From an uncultured Draconibacterium sp. (GTDB lineage: Bacteria > Bacteroidota > Bacteroidia > Bacteroidales > Prolixibacteraceae): a DNA stretch of 64,000 bases. A program made the translations under genes and the position numbers. The stretch covers positions 3,885,001-3,949,000 of the forward strand of contig NZ_OY776414.1 in NCBI RefSeq assembly GCF_963675585.1, read 5' to 3'. How positions within the stretch are numbered: the stretch's first letter is position 1; each line of letters starts with the position of its first letter. The notes under the pieces are model-generated. The model did not search any database, had not been told where the DNA came from, and saw nothing but the letters and a program-made list of their open reading frames with translations. Below are positions 46,851-56,044 of this stretch, one piece after another.

Positions 46851-48188
46851 TTAAAATGTTCCGTTTATCATTTTTATAATATCGTTTGCATTGGCATAAA
46901 GTACCAAGCCTAAAAGTAACACCATTCCGGCGATTTGAGCATACTCCAGAAATTTCTCTCCCGGCTTTCTGCCCGTAATAATTTCGCCCAGTAAAAACAT
47001 CACATGTCCGCCATCCAGTGCAGGAATAGGCAACAAGTTCATTATGGCAAGGATAATTGAAATAAATGCGGTCATGTTCCAGAAATGCCCCCAATCCCAG
47101 GTTGGTGCAAAAATATTACCGATTGTAGCAAATCCACCCAAGGATTCATATCCTTTCGTCTCTTTATTAAATATCAGTTTAAACTGTTTCAGGTAATTGA
47201 TGGTGGTTTGCACTCCTCGGTCGATTCCTGCCGGAATAGATTCAAAAAATCCATATTTGATGGTTTTGTACTCAAACACATCGGGACTATTAAATGCAGG
47301 ATTAAAACCCAGTTTACCTTCCTCGTTTACTTTAATTGTTTTGTTAATGGCCTGTCCGTTGCGGGTAAGTTCCATTACTATTTCAGCTCCTGCTTTCGAC
47401 GACAAGTAGTTTGTAAACTCATCGTAAAAAGCAAACGATTTGCCGTCAACAGCACCCAAAATATCTCCCACCTGAAGTCCTGCCAGAGCTGCCGGATAAT
47501 CTTTGGCCAATTTGCCAATATTTATGTCGTATGGAATTCGTTCGTCCCAAATGCTTTTGCTTTTTAACAGCAGCGCCAAATCTTCACCTGTAATTTCAAC
47601 ATCTATTTTTTGCCCATCGCGCTCTACTTGTACTGTTTTGGCACCATCGAGTACAATAGTTGGAACAATACGGTTAAACTGTTCGATGTAAACATTATCG
47701 ACCGTTAAAATTTTGTCGCCTGTTTTAAAGCCCAGCTGTTCTCCCTGTTCGTTTACAACAATACCATATTTTACATTTTCGGTTGGCAGATATTGCTCGC
47801 CCCACGCATACAAAACGCCAATGTAAATTACCATTGCAAAAATAAAGTTCATTAAAACTCCACCTACCATAATTAAAAGGCGTTGCCAGGCTGGTTTTGC
47901 GCGAAATTCGTAAGGTTGCGGAGGCAGTTTCATGGCTTCCTTGTCCATCGACTCATCAATCATCCCCGAAATTTTTACATAGCCACCCAATGGCAACCAG
48001 CCAATTCCGTATTCGGTATCGCCTTTTTTTGTTTTAAAAAGCGAAAACCAGGGATCAAAAAAGAGGTAAAATTTTTCAACGCGGGTATTAAACAATCGGG
48101 CAAACATAAAGTGCCCTGCTTCGTGTAACACAACCAAAATAGAAAGGCTCAAAAGTAGCTGTGCTGTTTTTATTAATATCGATTCCAT
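46851..48188 (-). CDS. rseP: Site-2 membrane zinc protease RseP
   Basis: A 445-aa intramembrane metalloprotease. The zinc motif HEAGH is at residues 22-26 in the first transmembrane helix. The second active-site motif NLLPIPALDGGHV is near the C-terminus. Between them lie PDZ-like segments (YPAALAGLQVGDILGAVDG, GFKTGDKILTVDN). In other bacteria it cleaves anti-sigma factors and signal-peptide remnants within the membrane; an ECF sigma gene with a membrane partner lies ~9 kb away, though no link is shown. It lies 12 nt after dxr, a pairing typical of Bacteroidota and other bacteria. Confidence 0.96.
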   Translation of the reverse strand: MESILIKTAQLLLSLSILVVLHEAGHFMFARLFNTRVEKFYLFFDPWFSLFKTKKGDTEYGIGWLPLGGYVKISGMIDESMDKEAMKLPPQPYEFRAKPAWQRLLIMVGGVLMNFIFAMVIYIGVLYAWGEQYLPTENVKYGIVVNEQGEQLGFKTGDKILTVDNVYIEQFNRIVPTIVLDGAKTVQVERDGQKIDVEITGEDLALLLKSKSIWDERIPYDINIGKLAKDYPAALAGLQVGDILGAVDGKSFAFYDEFTNYLSSKAGAEIVMELTRNGQAINKTIKVNEEGKLGFNPAFNSPDVFEYKTIKYGFFESIPAGIDRGVQTTINYLKQFKLIFNKETKGYESLGGFATIGNIFAPTWDWGHFWNMTAFISIILAIMNLLPIPALDGGHVMFLLGEIITGRKPGEKFLEYAQIAGMVLLLGLVLYANANDIIKMINGTF

Positions 48189-48200
48189 TCAATTACTTTC

Positions 48201-49361
48201 CTAAATTCTGTTTTCTGCTAACAATTTTGTTAGCGTTCTTGTTTCGTCGTTTGTTGCAATTAAGTCGTTTAAACCCGGTTTTTCGATGTATGCAACCTTA
48301 CTCATCGCTTTTTCAATTATTTCAGGCATTTGCAAAAAGCCAATTTTTCGATTTAAAAATGCCTCAACCACAACTTCGTTTGCAGCATTTAACACACAAG
48401 GTACATTGCCACCTTTTTCCATTGCCTCAAAAGAGAGTGCAAGGTTACGAAAAATTTTTGTATTTGGCTGCTCAAAATCAAGTGAGGGATAATCTAAAAA
48501 GTTGAAACGGGGGAAGTTATTCTTTATCCGGTTCGGAAATCCCATGGCATACTGAATGGGTAATTTCATATCGGGTAAACCCATTTGAGCTTTCATTGAT
48601 CCGTCTTCAAACTGAACAATGGAATGAATGATGGACTGAGGATGTACGATAACATCGATTTTAGACGATGGCAATCCAAACAACCAATGCGCCTCAATCA
48701 TCTCGAAACCCTTGTTCATAAGCGTTGCCGAGTCGATGGTAATTTTTGCACCCATGTCCCAGTTCGGATGAGCCAAAGCATCATCAACTGTTACATTTTT
48801 CAACTCCTCGTATGTTTTTCCGCGAAAAGGTCCACCCGAACAAGTTAGGTAAATCTTTTCGATAGGATTCATAAATTCACCCACCAAACATTGAAAAATA
48901 GCAGAATGCTCCGAATCTACGGGTAAAAGTTCCACCTTTTTTTCCAGCGCAGCCTTGGTAATTAATTCGCCGGCAACCACCAATGTTTCTTTATTGGCAA
49001 GGGCAATGTTTTTTCCGGCTTTTACGGCATTGTAAGTCGGCACCAATCCGGAATACCCCACCATGGCTGTCAATACCAAATCAATTGTGTCCATCTCCAC
49101 TACCTGACTCAATGCTTCAGCTCCGGCATACACTTTAATGTCTTCATTTTTTAATGCATCCGAAACAAAAGCGTATTTTTCTTTGTTGGCGATAACCACC
49201 ACATTGGGCTGAAATTGTTTTGCCTGCTGCACCAGCAACTCCACATTGTTGTTGGCCGTTAAAACTTCAACTTCGAAATCGTCGGGATTTTGTGCAATTA
49301 CCTCAAGCGACTGCGTACCAATTGACCCGGTTGATCCGAGAATTGCTATTCTTTTCTTCAT
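48201..49361 (-). CDS. dxr: 1-Deoxy-D-xylulose 5-phosphate reductoisomerase
   Basis: A 386-aa enzyme of the non-mevalonate isoprenoid pathway, converting DXP to MEP with NADPH. The N-terminal nucleotide motif is ILGSTGSIGTQSLEVI, and the active-site region includes LLPVDSEHSAIFQCL, CSGGPFRG, HPNWDMGAKITIDSATLMNK and FEMIEAHWLFGL. Length and all recognisable motifs are normal. It lies between an M23 peptidase gene (1-nt gap) and rseP (12-nt gap), so it is surely cotranscribed. No signal peptide; cytoplasmic. Confidence 0.98.
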   Translation of the reverse strand: MKKRIAILGSTGSIGTQSLEVIAQNPDDFEVEVLTANNNVELLVQQAKQFQPNVVVIANKEKYAFVSDALKNEDIKVYAGAEALSQVVEMDTIDLVLTAMVGYSGLVPTYNAVKAGKNIALANKETLVVAGELITKAALEKKVELLPVDSEHSAIFQCLVGEFMNPIEKIYLTCSGGPFRGKTYEELKNVTVDDALAHPNWDMGAKITIDSATLMNKGFEMIEAHWLFGLPSSKIDVIVHPQSIIHSIVQFEDGSMKAQMGLPDMKLPIQYAMGFPNRIKNNFPRFNFLDYPSLDFEQPNTKIFRNLALSFEAMEKGGNVPCVLNAANEVVVEAFLNRKIGFLQMPEIIEKAMSKVAYIEKPGLNDLIATNDETRTLTKLLAENRI

Positions 49362-49362
49362 T

Positions 49363-50214
49363 TTAAAAATCGATGTATTGTTCAGGATTAAGAGCCGCCC
49401 CTTTGTGCCAAAGTTCGAAATGCAAATGTGGCCCCGTAGTTATTTCACCGGTATTTCCAATAATTGCAATGGCCTCACCGGCATTTACTTTATCGCCTGT
49501 ACTTTTTAGTAGTTCTGAATTGTGTTTATACACCGAAATTAAATCGGCTTCGTGTTGAATGTATATAACATATCCGGTTTCCAGTGTCCATCCCGAAAAA
49601 ATGACAGTTCCTCCTAAGACGGCGGATATACGAGCATTGGGTTCGCTTACAAGGTCGATTCCGAAATGATCGGGCGAGGAATTAAAATGTTCGGTAACCA
49701 CTCCGTTTACCGGTACAAAAAAATGAACCTGGCTAATCCCTATGGTTCGTTCAACATTGTTTTGTATCGATAAACTTAACTGCTCTGCCAATAATTCATC
49801 CTGAAATACCGAGTCGTGATTGTATTCCTTAAACTCCACCTCTTCCTGCGAAAATTCGGTCTGACTTGATAAATCATCTTCAGGTACTTCTCCGGCCATA
49901 ATCGCCTGAATCCCTTTGAAAAACTGGTCGCGTTTGGCAAGTTCCTGTTCCAACGAGTCAACTTTTAGCGCATTGTGCACCAACATTTGCCGGTACTCGG
50001 CCTTTGGATAGCCCGGAATATACTCACGTAATCCCGTTGTGGCAATCAGTAAAATAACCAAAACAACTATAACTGCCGACAACAAACTGGTAACTGTAAA
50101 CACTTTTAACCTTGAGAGTTTCATACTCCAAACCGATTGAAAAGTAGTGTCGTTGTAGACAATTAAGCGGTACTGATTTTTTAATTTATCGTATAATTTT
50201 TTCTTCTCTTCCAC
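49363..50214 (-). CDS. M23 family metallopeptidase, membrane-anchored
   Basis: A 283-aa type II membrane protein with a transmembrane helix at residues ~37-58 (VFTVTSLLSAVIVVLVILLI). A probable coiled segment follows at ~75-100. The LytM-type peptidase domain has intact zinc ligands: H183 and D187 (HFGIDL) and H263/H265 (GPHLHFELW). Catalytically competent M23 enzymes cut cross-links in peptidoglycan; related ones activate amidases. It is the first gene of the block with dxr, rseP and tatA. The upstream 405-nt region is shared with the divergent S46 peptidase gene. Confidence 0.92.
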   Translation of the reverse strand: MEEKKKLYDKLKNQYRLIVYNDTTFQSVWSMKLSRLKVFTVTSLLSAVIVVLVILLIATTGLREYIPGYPKAEYRQMLVHNALKVDSLEQELAKRDQFFKGIQAIMAGEVPEDDLSSQTEFSQEEVEFKEYNHDSVFQDELLAEQLSLSIQNNVERTIGISQVHFFVPVNGVVTEHFNSSPDHFGIDLVSEPNARISAVLGGTVIFSGWTLETGYVIYIQHEADLISVYKHNSELLKSTGDKVNAGEAIAIIGNTGEITTGPHLHFELWHKGAALNPEQYIDF

Positions 50215-50556
50215 CCCAAATTCATTTTGAGATGCAAATTTAACAACAATTGATGAATACCACTGATGTTTAGGGATTTTTAACCAACTTGTAAAAACGA
50301 GTGAACAAAATTCAGCTTTCGGAAATTACTTTTAAGTGTGAATATACATTCAACAATGCTTTTAAAATTCCGGATTCAGATCTTTTTTATTGAAAAAATT
50401 GATTTTGTGTAATTCAGACCGATTTTTAAATACATATGCTGAAACCAAACCGATTGAATAATCACAGGCGATTAAAGTTTCCGACTTTTATTCCGGTATG
50501 CATTGTGCAACTATTACTTGAAAAACTACCGCTTTACAAAAGCGATAAATATCACA

Positions 50557-50585
50557 TTGTTAAGACAATTGAAAAACTATATTTG
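50557..50585 (+). promoter_or_regulatory. Promoter of the S46 peptidase gene
   Basis: TTG at 50557-50559 and TATATTTG at 50578-50585 are separated by 18 nt, close to the Bacteroidota consensus (TTTG, N19-21, TAnnTTTG). It lies 34 nt before the start codon. ATTG-TTAAG-ACAAT forms an inverted repeat over the upstream element. The rest of the 405-nt intergenic stretch (50215-50619) shows only a small hairpin at 50530-50544. Confidence 0.6.
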
Positions 50586-50619
50586 CAAATTCATTAAGAA
50601 AACACGTAAATAATATATA

Positions 50620-52773
50620 ATGAGAAAAATTACTTTAATGCTGCTGCTTTCTGTATTTATCTACAGTTCAGCTGTTGCCGACGAAGGAATGTGGCTGCCT
50701 TCATTAATTCATAAACTGAATATCAACACCATGCAAAAAATGGGCTGCGAATTAAATGCTGAGGACATTTACAGCATTAACCAATCGAGCCTGAAAGATG
50801 CAATTGTTGCGCTGGATCATGGTTCGTGTACCGCAGAGGTTATTTCGAAAGATGGTTTGTTATTGACCAACCACCACTGTGGTTTTGGCGAAATTCAGAG
50901 TCATTCGAGTGTTGAACACGACTATCTGCAAGATGGTTTTTGGGCCATGTCGAAAGAGGAAGAACTTCCTAACCCGGGTAAAACGGTAACTTTTTTGGTT
51001 CGTGTTGAGGATGTAACCGAGAAAGTTTTAGCCGACTTGAACGACGAAATGGATGAAAGCGAAAGAGCACGTAAAATTAACAACGCGGTACAAGAGCTTG
51101 AAAAAGAAGCAAAGGGCGACAGCCACTACGAAGTATATATTCGTGACTTTTTTAACGCCAACCAATATTTTCTGTTTGTAACCGAAACATTTAACGATGT
51201 TCGTTTGGTAGGTGCTCCACCACAAGCTTTGGGTAAATTTGGTGGCGATACCGACAACTGGATGTGGCCACGTCACACCAACGATTTTTCAATGTTTCGT
51301 GTTTATTCAGGCCCTGATGGTAAACCAGCCGAATACTCGGAAGATAATATTCCATACCAGCCAAAACATTTCTTGCCAATTTCACTAAAAGGTGTTGAAA
51401 AAGGTGATTTTGCAATGGTTTTTGGATACCCCGGAAGTACAAACCGATACAAAACATCGTTCGGAATTGAATATACAATGAATGTAACCAATGCATCGCG
51501 CATTGAAGTTCGTGAGAAAAAACTTGACATTATTGCTGAGTACATGGCAACCAGTCAAAAGGCTAAAATTCAGTATGCATCAAAACATGCACGAAGCGCC
51601 AACTATTACAAAAATGCAATTGGACAAAACGAAGCACTTGAAAAACTGGGAATTGTTGCTCAGAAAAAAGAACTGGAAAATGAATTTACTGCCTGGGTAA
51701 ATGCCGATGCAGGAAGGAAAGCAAAATATGGTGAAGCTCTTGATTTAATAGAAAAAAATTATCAGGATGTGGAAGCCAGCAAAGCGCGCCAGTACATGGT
51801 TGAAGCCCTTTTAATGGGACCTGAAATTTTCTTGTTTGCCAACAGCGCCCAACCACTGGCCGATTTGCTTGAGAATCCGGAAGAAAATCAGGAAAAAATT
51901 TCGAAAGTTGCCGAAGCTTTAAAAGCACGCGCCGAAGGATATTTTAAAGACTACAGTGCCGAAACCGACGAAAAAATCGCAGCTGCTTTGATGAAAATTT
52001 ATGCCGACAAAAACAATTCGAAATACTATCCGTCATTTTATGCCGACATTCAGGGAAAATACAAAGGCGACTATTCAAAGTATTCTGAAAAAATGTTCCA
52101 GAAATCGGTATTCGACAACAAAGAAGAATTGATTGCATTTCTTAATAATCCAAGTTTAAAAGTACTTCAGAAAGATATGGGATACCAGGCTGCAACGGCC
52201 ATTTTCGATACATTCCGTGACATTTCGAAGGAACAAGCTGCAGGTGGCCAGGAACTGGGAAAAGGACGTCGTCTTTTTGTAGCCGGATTAATGGAAATGA
52301 ATCCGGAGAAAAAATACTATCCCGATGCCAATTCAACCATGCGCCTGACCTATGGAACTGTAAAAGATTACGATCCGAGAGACGGAGTAACCTACAAATA
52401 CTACACGACTACTAACGGTTACTTGGAAAAAGAAATTCCGGGCGATTACGAATTTGACGTACCTGCCCGTATGAAAGAATTGTTGCTTGATGAAAATTAC
52501 GGAAAATATGCCGATGCCGATGGTAAATTGCACACTTGTTTCCTTACCGACAACGACATTACCGGAGGAAACTCGGGAAGCCCTGTTATTAATGGTAAAG
52601 GAGAGTTAATCGGAATTGCTTTTGACGGAAACTGGGAAGCAATGAGTGGCGACCTTGATTTTGAAGACAATCTGCAGCGCTGTATCAACGTTGACATTCG
52701 TTTTGTGCTTTGGGTGGTTGATGTTTATGCCGGTGCTCAAAACCTGATCGACGAAATGGAAATTATTCGCTAA
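50620..52773 (+). CDS. S46 family serine dipeptidyl-peptidase (DPP7-like)
   Basis: A 717-aa exported peptidase with signal MRKITLMLLLSVFIYSSAVA and mature start DEGMW, typical of the family. The catalytic His region is LLTNHHCGFGEIQSHSS (H85), and the Ser motif is TGGNSGSPV with S652. S46 enzymes remove dipeptides from peptide N-termini in the periplasm. Eighteen residues after the serine is Gly (FDGNWE); in the studied Porphyromonas enzymes this position is Gly in DPP7 (hydrophobic P1) and Arg or Ser in DPP11 (acidic P1), so DPP7 type is favoured. That assignment rests on family knowledge and one residue. It has its own promoter and terminator. Confidence 0.95.
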   Translation: MRKITLMLLLSVFIYSSAVADEGMWLPSLIHKLNINTMQKMGCELNAEDIYSINQSSLKDAIVALDHGSCTAEVISKDGLLLTNHHCGFGEIQSHSSVEHDYLQDGFWAMSKEEELPNPGKTVTFLVRVEDVTEKVLADLNDEMDESERARKINNAVQELEKEAKGDSHYEVYIRDFFNANQYFLFVTETFNDVRLVGAPPQALGKFGGDTDNWMWPRHTNDFSMFRVYSGPDGKPAEYSEDNIPYQPKHFLPISLKGVEKGDFAMVFGYPGSTNRYKTSFGIEYTMNVTNASRIEVREKKLDIIAEYMATSQKAKIQYASKHARSANYYKNAIGQNEALEKLGIVAQKKELENEFTAWVNADAGRKAKYGEALDLIEKNYQDVEASKARQYMVEALLMGPEIFLFANSAQPLADLLENPEENQEKISKVAEALKARAEGYFKDYSAETDEKIAAALMKIYADKNNSKYYPSFYADIQGKYKGDYSKYSEKMFQKSVFDNKEELIAFLNNPSLKVLQKDMGYQAATAIFDTFRDISKEQAAGGQELGKGRRLFVAGLMEMNPEKKYYPDANSTMRLTYGTVKDYDPRDGVTYKYYTTTNGYLEKEIPGDYEFDVPARMKELLLDENYGKYADADGKLHTCFLTDNDITGGNSGSPVINGKGELIGIAFDGNWEAMSGDLDFEDNLQRCINVDIRFVLWVVDVYAGAQNLIDEMEIIR

Positions 52774-52794
52774 GCGAATTCAAGATATTTTACG

Positions 52795-52826
52795 AAAACC
52801 TCGTCAAAGTTTGGCGGGGTTTTTCG
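52795..52826 (+). terminator. Terminator after the S46 peptidase gene
   Basis: AAAACCTCGTCAAA pairs with TTTGGCGGGGTTTT using G-U pairs, followed by TCG. It lies 21 nt beyond the stop codon. Confidence 0.8.
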
Positions 52827-52829
52827 TTT

Positions 52830-53340
52830 GTATCTGTGATGATTCATATGACGTGCGTCAGCCTGAATTAAATTCAGGGTCTTTTGAAATCACACCAAAG
52901 CTATTAGAACTACTGCCTGCCGACGGCCTTCATCTTTGCCTTAAAGCAAAGACGAAACAGAAAGTTCAAGGCTGCTTTTGGGCTTCACACTTCGCTTTCA
53001 TAAAACCTAAATTCGGACGGGTGATCTCCTCGCTCACTCGGAGCTTCCCGCTCTCATTAAGGTTTCACTTCAACTCCGGGCGAAGCCCAAAAGAGGCCGT
53101 TCGGCTAATGTAACGTTACGCAAAAAGCTACATCGAAGCCTGGCCTCGGCCGGTGAGCCGGAAAACAAGTGGTGACAGCGTTAAAAATTACTGGCGTATG
53201 AGGAAGTATGACGAGTTTCAGATATTTTAGCAGTTACCGTGTAGCTTTTTCGAGCGAAGCGGACGCAGCCTTGGCTCGAAAATGCCTTTCCCGTGTTTAC
53301 TTATTCTCTCATGACAAAAAGTAAAATCTGCCCGACAGGG
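52830..53340. repeat. GC-richer, heavily folded noncoding element
   Basis: No credible gene lies in the 759-nt stretch 52774-53532. After the terminator it contains many inverted repeats: CCTGAATT/AATTCAGG (52862-52878), TCTTTGC/GCAAAGA (52933-52952), CTTTTGGGCTTC/GAAGCCCAAAAG (52975-52986 and 53082-53093), AAAAAGCTACA/TGTAGCTTTTT (53122-53132 and 53240-53250), and TTCGAGC/GCTCGAA (53249-53280). Composition is richer in G+C than the neighbours. It resembles long repeated intergenic elements I have seen in Bacteroidota, but that is memory, not a search. Frames of 60-100 codons across it look like shadows. Confidence 0.55.
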
Positions 53341-53532
53341 CAAAAACATGTTTCTTTTAGCTTGGCTTGTAAATTTCTTCGAAATATCATCTTATTTGTT
53401 TATCATCCGAAAAATTCATTAATCCCCCTTTTTGTAAATAACATTGAAGTTTTTAAAATACCTAAAGGAAAACATTGTTTGCTTATTTAGAATAATACTC
53501 CCTATTTTGTAATCAAAATACAAAACAACAAA

Positions 53533-53994
53533 ATGGCTCGTCCAAAAATTACAATATACACTGATGGTGCAGCAAGAGGCAATCCCGGCCCCGGAGGCTA
53601 CGGCATTGTAATGCTTTCGGGCGAACACCGCAAAGAACTGTCGGAAGGCTATAAACTTACAACAAACAACCGAATGGAATTGCTGGCGGTAATTGTGGCG
53701 CTGGAAACCTTAAAAATTGAAGGCTGCGATGTAACTATTTACACCGATTCGAAATACGTTGCCGATTCGGTTACCAAAGGCTGGGTTTTCAACTGGGTTA
53801 AAACCCGTTTTAAAGGCAAAAAAAATTCCGACCTATGGATGCGTTTTCTTGCCATTTATAAAAAACACGTGGTAAAGTTTGTCTGGGTAAAGGGACACGC
53901 CAACAACCCGCTAAACGAACGTTGTGACGAACTGGCTGTTGAAGCGTCGATGCAAGCGCAATTATTGGATGATATTGGTTATAAACCTGAATAA
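53533..53994 (+). CDS. rnhA: Ribonuclease HI
   Basis: A 153-aa RNase HI, near the E. coli length (155 aa). All active-site residues are present: D11 (YTDGAARGNPGPGGYG), E49 (NNRMELLAV), D72 (YTDSKYV) and D132 (CDELA), with the handle-region H122 (VKGHANNPLNERCD). It degrades RNA in RNA-DNA hybrids. The phosphatidylserine decarboxylase gene follows after 2 nt, so the two are cotranscribed. Upstream lies the folded noncoding element. Confidence 0.98.
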   Translation: MARPKITIYTDGAARGNPGPGGYGIVMLSGEHRKELSEGYKLTTNNRMELLAVIVALETLKIEGCDVTIYTDSKYVADSVTKGWVFNWVKTRFKGKKNSDLWMRFLAIYKKHVVKFVWVKGHANNPLNERCDELAVEASMQAQLLDDIGYKPE

Positions 53995-53996
53995 AT

Positions 53997-54968
53997 TTGA
54001 AAAGATACCTAAGTTTCACATTCCTACTTTTAGTACTTTTAGCGTGTCAAACAAAAGTTGAATCAGATCCTAAAATGGAGACAATAAAGTACATTGAACG
54101 AGCGAGCGGTGAATTACGAACCGAGAATGTTCCCAGCGAAGGAATGTTAAAATGGTTGTACTCTACCGGAAGCGGGAAAGTAGCTTTAAACCTGCTCTTT
54201 AAACGCAAAATAGTTTCTGATTTGGGCGGCTGGTATATGAATACTAAACTTTCGGCAAAACGAATTCCGGAGTTTGTAAACGAGCACAAAATCAACTTAA
54301 ACGAATGCCAAATTAGCGATGTTGCCAAATTCGAAACTTTTAACTCCTTTTTTTATCGAAAGTTACAGAAAAACGCCCGCCCAATCGAGGAAAACATTGT
54401 ATCGCCAGCCGATGGTAAAATTCTGGCTTTTCAAACGATAGACGATGTTTCTGCTTTTTTTGTGAAAGGATCGGAGTTCACGCTTACGTCCTTTTTGCGT
54501 AAGCACGAATTGGCTAAAAAATACGAAGACGGAGCAATGGCAATCATCCGTCTGGCACCTGCCGATTACCATCGTTTTCATTTTCCGGCTTCGGGCAAAG
54601 TTTCCGCATCAAAAGCAATCAACGGACACTATTTTTCAGTTTCGCCACTGGCTTTGCAAGGAAGTTTAAAAATATTCTGTGAAAACTACCGCGAATACTG
54701 CATACTAAGCAACCAGGATTACGGCGACATTCTAATTTCTGATGTTGGAGCAACCATGGTTGGCAGCATTATTCAAACGTATACGGCCAACTCTGAAATA
54801 GAAAAAGGAGACGAAAAAGGTTATTTTGCTTTTGGCGGATCAACCTTGGTTTTACTTTTCGAAAAAGGGAAAGTGAACTTTGACGAGGATTTGCTATCGA
54901 ATACAAAAAAAGGTTTTGAAACAACAATCAGAATGGGCGAACAAATTGCTTTCGCAAAATTTAAGTGA
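53997..54968 (+). CDS. psd: Phosphatidylserine decarboxylase family protein with lipoprotein-like leader
   Basis: A 323-aa proenzyme. The core from residue 27 (METIKYIERASGEL) matches the clostridial-type PSD family: FFYRKLQKNARPIEENIVSP, DGKILAF, IRLAPADYHRFHFPASGKV, and the self-cleavage motif GGST with S282 as the future pyruvoyl residue. It makes phosphatidylethanolamine. Starting from TTG two bases after rnhA, the frame adds MKRYLSFTFLLLVLLACQTK, a leader with lipobox LLAC. The alternative ATG at 54075 gives the usual family N-terminus without it. The well-formed leader makes the TTG start credible. No pssA gene is nearby. A hairpin overlaps the stop codon. Confidence 0.85.
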   Translation: MKRYLSFTFLLLVLLACQTKVESDPKMETIKYIERASGELRTENVPSEGMLKWLYSTGSGKVALNLLFKRKIVSDLGGWYMNTKLSAKRIPEFVNEHKINLNECQISDVAKFETFNSFFYRKLQKNARPIEENIVSPADGKILAFQTIDDVSAFFVKGSEFTLTSFLRKHELAKKYEDGAMAIIRLAPADYHRFHFPASGKVSASKAINGHYFSVSPLALQGSLKIFCENYREYCILSNQDYGDILISDVGATMVGSIIQTYTANSEIEKGDEKGYFAFGGSTLVLLFEKGKVNFDEDLLSNTKKGFETTIRMGEQIAFAKFK

Positions 54969-54997
54969 TAGCCTGACTTGAAGTCAGACTATCACTT
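54963..54997. terminator. Convergent hairpin terminator
   Basis: AAGTGATAG/CTATCACTT and inner CTGACT/AGTCAG form a stem with one mismatch and a 3-base loop. It overlaps the psd stop codon and faces the end of the 55004-56041 gene, so it may serve both directions. Confidence 0.75.
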
Positions 54998-55003
54998 AAT
55001 AAG

Positions 55004-56041
55004 TTAAAACGCTACCGACAAGCGAATTCCGGGATAAACATTTTTAAAGAAGTCGTTAAAATACAACTCAGGCTTTACAATAAACGTGTCGTTAATTTTC
55101 TTGTTTACAGCAATTTTAAACGTATTCTCTTTAAAAAAATCGTTGTTTCGTTTTACCAGATAACCCACCGAAAATCCGTACCACTTATCACTTACAGGTG
55201 TGTTCGAGAAATTATGTTCCCACGTTAGTGCAACAAAATGGTTGAGTTCGAAAAACTTATTTTCGTTCGATTCCGAAAAGTCGTACATCATACTGTAGTC
55301 AACGGCATACAAATTTTTAAACATTCCTTTTTTACTGAAAGAAACACCCAATCTGAAATTAATGTCCGAAACAAAAGTATTTTTTATCCATCCCGATCCT
55401 ATTCCTCCTGAAAGCAATAACATGTCAAGATTTTTGCTGATATTATTCTGGTAGTGGGCTTTTACTTCATCGCCACGCAGATCGAGCCAGGCTACAATAC
55501 CTTTCTTGTATTTTTCGCCAAACTCCTTTTTCATAAAATCTTCGCTTTGCTGCGCTTTCTTTTCAAATTCTTCAGAAAGAAAAAAGGACAAATTATCAAG
55601 ATCATCAATAAATAGTTTCATATCCATGGCCCGGTACGAAAAGAAAATACAGTAACGCCCAAAGTCTTTATCAAACGTAGTTCCATCGTCGAATACAACC
55701 AGGCTTTTCGTGTTTCGTTTGGTACGCGACAGCTCAATTTCTTTAAAATTCCACACCAACAAATCATCATCCTGATCGCGAAACGAAATTGTTATCCGTT
55801 CATCATCAGCCGGAGGAACAACAGTCATTTCATCGAGCACCTTTTGAATTTGCTGAACCCTTTCCTGCATGGCCAATTTATGTGGCGGCTTAGTGATGGC
55901 ATTGGTGCTGGCCACCTCGATCAGCATTTTATCGAATTTATACCTAATGGTATCTCCTTTGTGAAACTCGCTTACTGCCAATACTGAAAAGGAAAGAAGA
56001 ACCATCAGCACGGAAAGAAGAATTGTTTTAATTGTTTTCAT
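55004..56041 (-). CDS. Hypothetical exported protein, probable outer-membrane beta-barrel
   Basis: A 345-aa protein with signal peptide MKTIKTILLSVLMVLLSFSV. The middle (residues ~60-200) is charged and helical, without a domain I know. The last ~140 residues show alternating, aromatic-rich strands (GSGWIKNTFVSDINFRLGVS, FVALTWEHNFS, KWYGFSVGYLV) and end in PGIRLSVAF with terminal Phe, typical of outer-membrane barrels. It follows the membrane coiled-coil gene by 3 nt and is third in a unit headed by an ECF sigma gene. Function unknown; an envelope output or input of that sigma system is possible. Confidence 0.75.
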   Translation of the reverse strand: MKTIKTILLSVLMVLLSFSVLAVSEFHKGDTIRYKFDKMLIEVASTNAITKPPHKLAMQERVQQIQKVLDEMTVVPPADDERITISFRDQDDDLLVWNFKEIELSRTKRNTKSLVVFDDGTTFDKDFGRYCIFFSYRAMDMKLFIDDLDNLSFFLSEEFEKKAQQSEDFMKKEFGEKYKKGIVAWLDLRGDEVKAHYQNNISKNLDMLLLSGGIGSGWIKNTFVSDINFRLGVSFSKKGMFKNLYAVDYSMMYDFSESNENKFFELNHFVALTWEHNFSNTPVSDKWYGFSVGYLVKRNNDFFKENTFKIAVNKKINDTFIVKPELYFNDFFKNVYPGIRLSVAF

Positions 56042-56044
56042 GCT

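Noticed and set aside
52811-53490. Open frames of 65-100 codons in the gene-free region before rnhA
   Set aside because: No family resemblance, no leader or start signals, and they lie across inverted repeats that explain the open frames.
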